Shown here: piece by piece, positions 60,447-64,000 of the stretch
Layout of the letters: every line of letters starts with the position of its first letter
How positions within the stretch are numbered: position 1 is the stretch's first letter
Origin: Hesseltinella vesiculosa
Taxonomy: Eukaryota > Mucoromycota > Mucoromycetes > Mucorales > Cunninghamellaceae
Direction: 5' to 3'
Length of the DNA stretch: 64,000 nt
Assembly: GCA_002104935.1 (NCBI GenBank)
Contig: MCGT01000015.1
Span: forward strand, 434,001 to 498,000
Position numbers and translations under genes: made by a program
The notes under the pieces: model-generated
What the model was told of the DNA's origin: nothing
Databases searched by the model: none
What the model saw: the letters and a program-made list of their open reading frames with translations, nothing else

Positions 60447-61152
60447 GTGGCAGCCTCAACTGGGATTGTCCAATAAAATCATTTTTCTGTTTTTGGCAAA
60501 AAAAAAAAATGGGGGGATGGGAAGAGAAAAGCTTGCTTTTTTTTACACCTTTTCCTGATAATTCTTTCTCTTCGCTATTTCTTAATATGACATCACACAA
60601 CATTACGCGCCTGGATAATGCCTCCATTGAACGCTTTAATGCAAGTAACTGATCAAGTGCCCTTCGCTCGCTGTAGTGATTGCAAATGTAAATGACCTCT
60701 AGTGCATTTGAAGGACGCAGATGCTGGTACCTCACTTGCATCCGCTGCCGAAACAGTGCCACCCGCCAACGATCTCCCCCTTCTGAAACAATGATTAACT
60801 GGGATGAGCTGGATGAATTTTATGACCAGTTCCGTCACAACCCTGCTCTGCCTATCAATGTGGTCCTGACAACCTTGTCGACTTGCCAGTTGGCGACATT
60901 GTGCGTCATTTCATTGTGCATCTCTGTGAAACGTCTGGTTTCATGTTCTATTTGAAGCTTATCCATGACCCTTCAAGACGCTCAGCTATCGCCTTTTACG
61001 CTTCCTTTACAAGCTCAAGCGAGCATTGACAACAACCTCCAGGTAAATGGGAACGAAATTGGAAAAAAAGATCCAAAAACAGAAAAATGAATTTTAATCC
61101 CAGGCTGAGTGTAACTTGGTTTCCGTGATTTTCTGAACCTCCTTGTTTATTT
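60447..61152 (+). mobile_element. second, degenerate copy of the TIR element
   Basis: From TGGGATTGTCCAATAAAATC at 60462 to CTCCTTGTTTATTT at 61152 the sequence is colinear with the reverse complement of 17704-18380, at high identity. The right terminal repeat is present (CCCAGGCTGAGTGTAACTTG and on). The left terminal repeat is lost or replaced before about 60450, so no target duplication can be seen. The cysteine-rich ORF is broken by CGA to TGA at about 60690 and by a one-base deletion shortly after. It lies directly upstream of another nuclease-like pseudogene, in the same orientation. Confidence 0.75.
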
Positions 61153-61184
61153 AGAAAAGAAGAGTAAAACAAAGACAACGTCGA

Positions 61185-62480
61185 TTGCCTCCAGACACGC
61201 GGTGGTGTTTAAGCCACCTTGATACCCTCAGCATGAAGACATTTGTGCTTCATTTTGAGCTAATAGACAAGCAATACGCAACAGCCAGGTACAAAACAAT
61301 CTTGAACGACCAATTAGATCCCACCACTGGCGCCGCGCTGTTGGAGCAATATAAACAATGGAAAGCGACCACAGACTATGTTGTTTTCTGGCAGGACCGC
61401 AATAGATTGAAGACAATTACCGAATCACATGCATCCTGCTCTGCCTTTGTTGGTGACTTGATTCTGCGGGTGACACCCAGGCCAATGGCAATGCGGGTGG
61501 ACAACGATGCCAGAAGAAAAGATGAACAGGATGGCAGCAGCAGCAACGCGAGCGTTACAGCGACAGAAGATGAGGGCCTGGACAGCAATGATACAACTTT
61601 GAAATGTTGGATGATCGGTTCGACCAACATTACGGAGTTGTTTGATGCGTACCGACAACAAACATGCTCTCTCCCGCGTCCATGCAAGCTGGAAACGTCT
61701 TTGCAGGAATTGCTCGCTGTGTCGAATATATTGTTTCTTGACCCAAACAATCACAGCACGGCCATGGCCAATTTGTAAGTGGCATTTTTTTTAATGAAAA
61801 AACTCACCCCTTTATAGGCTCACCAAGCTTCCTGAATTACCGATACTTGACCAAGAGTCCTTTCGAGATAGAGCTGCAGTCCACCTACTACGATGCATTT
61901 CTGTCAGAGATCATTGCTGATCAGCACTGACGCGTAGCTCTGCGCTGGGCCAATAAGTCTGTGGACGAGGACCAAACCGACATCCGGCCGGATGCCATCA
62001 TCTCCACTCTCCTCCAACACTGTCATGGCCACCCGCTCGGTTTTGGCGAGGTCAAGCCTGGCAGCCGATCCACAACCAAGCACGCCGCCATTATGGACAT
62101 CTTACGCCTGGCTATCATCTGTAAGCGCAGCATTGACAAGTGGCATCGGCCCAATTTCCTGGCCATCATGATCCTGGGCTACCGTATCGCCTTCTTTGTC
62201 GTCTCCAAGCGCCACGATATGTACACCATGCTCGAGATCGCCTCCCTCAACGTTGCCGTCTCCATCTCTGACTTGCATACCTTTGCCACGCGCAAAAACC
62301 TGGACCTGCTTTCTGCCGTCAGCCATTGCTTTTGGGAAACCTGTGCCACTCCCTAACAATGCCGGCGACCATGCCCTCCAAGATGAGCAAGTTGCCTTTG
62401 TCCCCATCTCTCAATACTTGCAATTGATTGACAAGTCAAGCAACAACAGCCTTGGACAATCTTCGCGCTATTGATTCCCC
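61185..62480 (+). pseudogene. repeat-family gene with PD-(D/E)XK-like motif, degenerate
   Basis: An open frame 61185-61775 (MKTFVLHFELIDKQYATARY near its start) ends at a GTAAGT donor. After a TATAG acceptor the frame continues GSPSFLNYRYLTKSPFEIEL and LSEIIADQH, then meets a TGA at 61928-61930 where the family would have a sense codon. It then goes on RVALRWANKSVDEDQTDIRP to a stop at 62356. The stretch RPDAIIS, about 16 residues, then GFGEVKPG fits the D...E.K core of PD-(D/E)XK nucleases. I know the family as a high-copy, uncharacterised Mucorales gene; nuclease activity is inference. This copy is inactive unless the stop is bypassed. Confidence 0.55.
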
Positions 62481-62492
62481 AACTAAAACAAT

Positions 62493-62720
62493 ATGAGTAA
62501 CAAAGCATTAGTAAAAGAATTTAAAGAATTCATAGATACTCTTCAATACCTTGAAGAATTTTATAAAAGTGAGAATATGATAATAAGTGATAATACTATA
62601 CACGATATGAATAAAAAAGATGCACATGAAGTATTGCAAATTGTGAAGTCAGGCAATGCTTCACTGAAAAAGGTCATTAATACACCCCCTTTCCTCCATT
62701 TTCCTTGTTTCAGCCAATAA
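62493..62720 (+). CDS. AT-rich ORF of unknown origin
   Basis: Seventy-five codons from ATG at 62493 (MSNKALVKEFKEFIDTLQYL) with almost exclusively A/T-ending codons, unlike neighbouring genes. The predicted protein is helical and charged with no recognised domain. The last residues run into the degenerate repeats that follow. It might be a fragment of a foreign or organelle-derived sequence or chance; no splice continuation is seen. Confidence 0.25.
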   Translation: MSNKALVKEFKEFIDTLQYLEEFYKSENMIISDNTIHDMNKKDAHEVLQIVKSGNASLKKVINTPPFLHFPCFSQ

Positions 62721-62940
62721 AGATATGTCCCCGCCCAAAAAAAAAAAAGATATATCCCCGCTAAAAAAGAATTATCGCATGCCACAATAGAATATCCACG
62801 CCAAAACATTTATAGAAACGTCCATGCCAATAAAACGGAAAAAAAAATGTGTCCCAATAACAAAAAGCGGTCCCATTCTCACGAAACAGTGTTGCCGTTC
62901 AGAAAAAAGATATGTCCCCGCCAAAAAAAAAATGACTCAT
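62716..62940. repeat. imperfect tandem repeats around ATATGTCCCCGCC
   Basis: Units with the core GATATGTCCCCGCC followed by an A run occur at 62723 and 62910. Decayed forms lie between them (GATATATCCCCGCTAAAA, GAATATCCACGCCAAAA, AACGTCCATGCCAAT, ATGTGTCCCAATAA). Spacing is irregular, about 25-60 bp. This is not a simple microsatellite. Confidence 0.6.
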
Positions 62941-63790
62941 TTGTGAATATTGTTCGTACTAAGACTTTCTCCATCAGTGATTTTCATATAAGATGGGGAA
63001 CAAAAGCAATATAAAAATTGTGTCAAATACGACATGCGTAATGAAAAAATAAGATGCTCCGTGTCATTACTACAGACCTAGGATTCCTTTTATTTTTTGC
63101 TGAGGGAAAAAAAAAAAAGCAATGACAGCTGGAGACAGGCATGACAAGAGGGAGAGGGATGGTATATGATAACAAGGTACGTAGGATATGGGATACAATG
63201 GATACAACGGGTACGATACGTAGGTACAAAGAAGAATGATGGGTGATGCGATGAAAAAAAAAAAATTACGCAAAGTGGGCGCGTTTGCTCTGCGACGAGC
63301 CAGTTTCGTTATTAGGATCATCGCCGCTGGCAAGGAGGCCGATTTCCTGGGGGAGATGTCATAGGCCCTGTATCTCCACATTGACCTCAACTTGGTCCTG
63401 GTCGTTTAAGATGGTCTTGTACCTCGCTGTGGCGTATTGCTTGTCGATAATAAATCTTTTTTTTTACGCGCCAAATGAAAAGAGGGATGACACGACATCA
63501 AGGTGCTCGCCAAAAAAATCACTGTCATTCATACAGTATTGGGCCAGCGCCATTGTTAAAGAACCGAGCTGGCCATTTTTTTTTTTTGAGCAGACCAAGG
63601 TGACAAACATTGGCCCCGATGCCAGATAAGGAAAGAGGTTGACTTTTTGACCGATGATGCGGACCCACAGCAGTGCAAAAAATGGGAGAGGAAACCATTG
63701 TTACACACGATTCGCTTGACAGCAGACTTCCGTAATGCCGGTCTTGACAGTATTACCTGTTATGCCATTGATTTTTTGTCAAAGGCAGAC
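62941..63790. other. repeat-derived or intergenic sequence upstream of PDX1
   Basis: No intact gene. It contains a GGATACAA/GGTACGATACG-type imperfect repeat at 63175-63230. A short reading (VGAFALRRASFVIRIIAAGK) at 63275-63340 could be the last codons of a decayed element. T and A runs are frequent. Confidence 0.45.
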
Positions 63791-63794
63791 AAGA

Positions 63795-63801
63795 GTATAA
63801 A
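63795..63801 (+). promoter_or_regulatory. candidate TATA box of the PDX1 gene
   Basis: TATAAAA lies 83 bp before the start codon, with a poly-T tract and a GCTCATTCCAACAAAACATC leader between, a normal core-promoter layout. Confidence 0.5.
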
Positions 63802-63877
63802 AGAAACATCTCTTTTGCTTTTTTTTTTTTGCTCATTCCAACAAAACATCACAAATCAACCTTGGACTTAAAAAAAC

Positions 63878-64000
63878 ATGTCTGCTCAATTCGCTGTTCC
63901 TGAAAACTTGCATGCTCAAGGCACTAATAACGACTCTCAAGATGCCACCAATGACTTTCGTATCAAGGCTGGTCTTGCCCAAATGCTCAAGGTAAATACT
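63878..64000 (+). CDS. SNZ1: pyridoxal 5'-phosphate synthase subunit PDX1/SNZ (first exon; 3' partial)
   Basis: The ATG at 63878 opens 38 codons up to a GTAAAT donor at 63992; the rest lies beyond the window. The last residues, FRIKAGLAQMLK, are the conserved start of the PdxS/SNZ TIM barrel, which continues GGVIMDV in the family. The first 26 residues are a short polar leader. The enzyme makes the vitamin B6 cofactor from ribose 5-phosphate, glyceraldehyde 3-phosphate and ammonia, the ammonia coming from the SNO/PdxT glutaminase. The identification rests on a dozen residues but they are highly diagnostic. Confidence 0.85.
   Translation, partial: MSAQFAVPENLHAQGTNNDSQDATNDFRIKAGLAQMLKVNT

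Noticed and set aside
62716..62940. CRISPR-like array
   Set aside because: The repeats are decayed and unevenly spaced, the spacers are A runs, and the host is eukaryotic.

Overview
The window looks like a contig from a filamentous early-diverging fungus, most probably Mucoromycota (Mucorales-like). The evidence is dense multi-exon genes with 50-110 nt introns and homopolymer T runs near the acceptors, close spacing of housekeeping genes, a mitochondrial ribosomal/Tim44-type protein, a SNZ/PDX1 gene, and degenerate copies of repeat-associated protein families that I recall from Mucorales genomes. The genus cannot be named from the sequence alone.

Layout, left to right. 1-5812: two tandem Atg22-like transporters, the first cut by the window edge. 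5932-7149: secreted PLC-like phosphodiesterase (-). 7303-9930: poly(A) polymerase. 10169-13067: COP1-type RING/WD40 ubiquitin ligase. 13427-14422: TLDc (OXR1-type) protein. 14539-15492: unknown intronless gene (-). 15600-19600: transposon graveyard holding a LINE relic and a nuclease-like repeat gene, the latter split by a 736-bp element with terminal inverted repeats and a 9-bp target duplication. 20138-21862: glucose-6-phosphate dehydrogenase (-). 22142-24871: OPT oligopeptide transporter (-). 25636-26945: Elongin A. 27312-32230: class I myosin. 32231-36860: second repeat zone with a tyrosine-recombinase relic. 36868-39015: CCT theta. 39204-40140: unknown gene (-). 40485-42892: a 2.4-kb inverted repeat with about 1.2-kb arms. 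43604-45016: MEF2-type MADS-box gene (-). 45346-46383: SpoU-type rRNA methyltransferase (-). 46603-47842: Trm61 (-). 47979-48788: Mis14/Nsl1 kinetochore subunit. 48819-49844: unknown (-). 50366-51013: Pop7. 51127-53840: PAXBP1/GCFC protein (-). 55180-56353: mL45/Mba1-like protein. 57176-60126: Utp25 (-). 60430-63800: third repeat zone, with a second copy of the inserted element and another nuclease-like pseudogene. 63878-end: first exon of PDX1/SNZ.

The host genes are mostly unrelated housekeeping functions (RNA processing and modification, ribosome biogenesis, chaperonin, cytoskeleton, redox metabolism). I see no functional gene cluster. The points of most interest are: the nested element and the family it interrupts; dispersed composite repeats; the giant palindrome; C-to-T damage in several repeat copies; a COP1 orthologue in a fungus; MEF2-type sites upstream of the MADS-box gene itself; and several GC-AG introns. 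Exon boundaries were read by eye from splice signals. For most multi-exon genes the summed exon length is a multiple of three and the reading frame joins across every intron.
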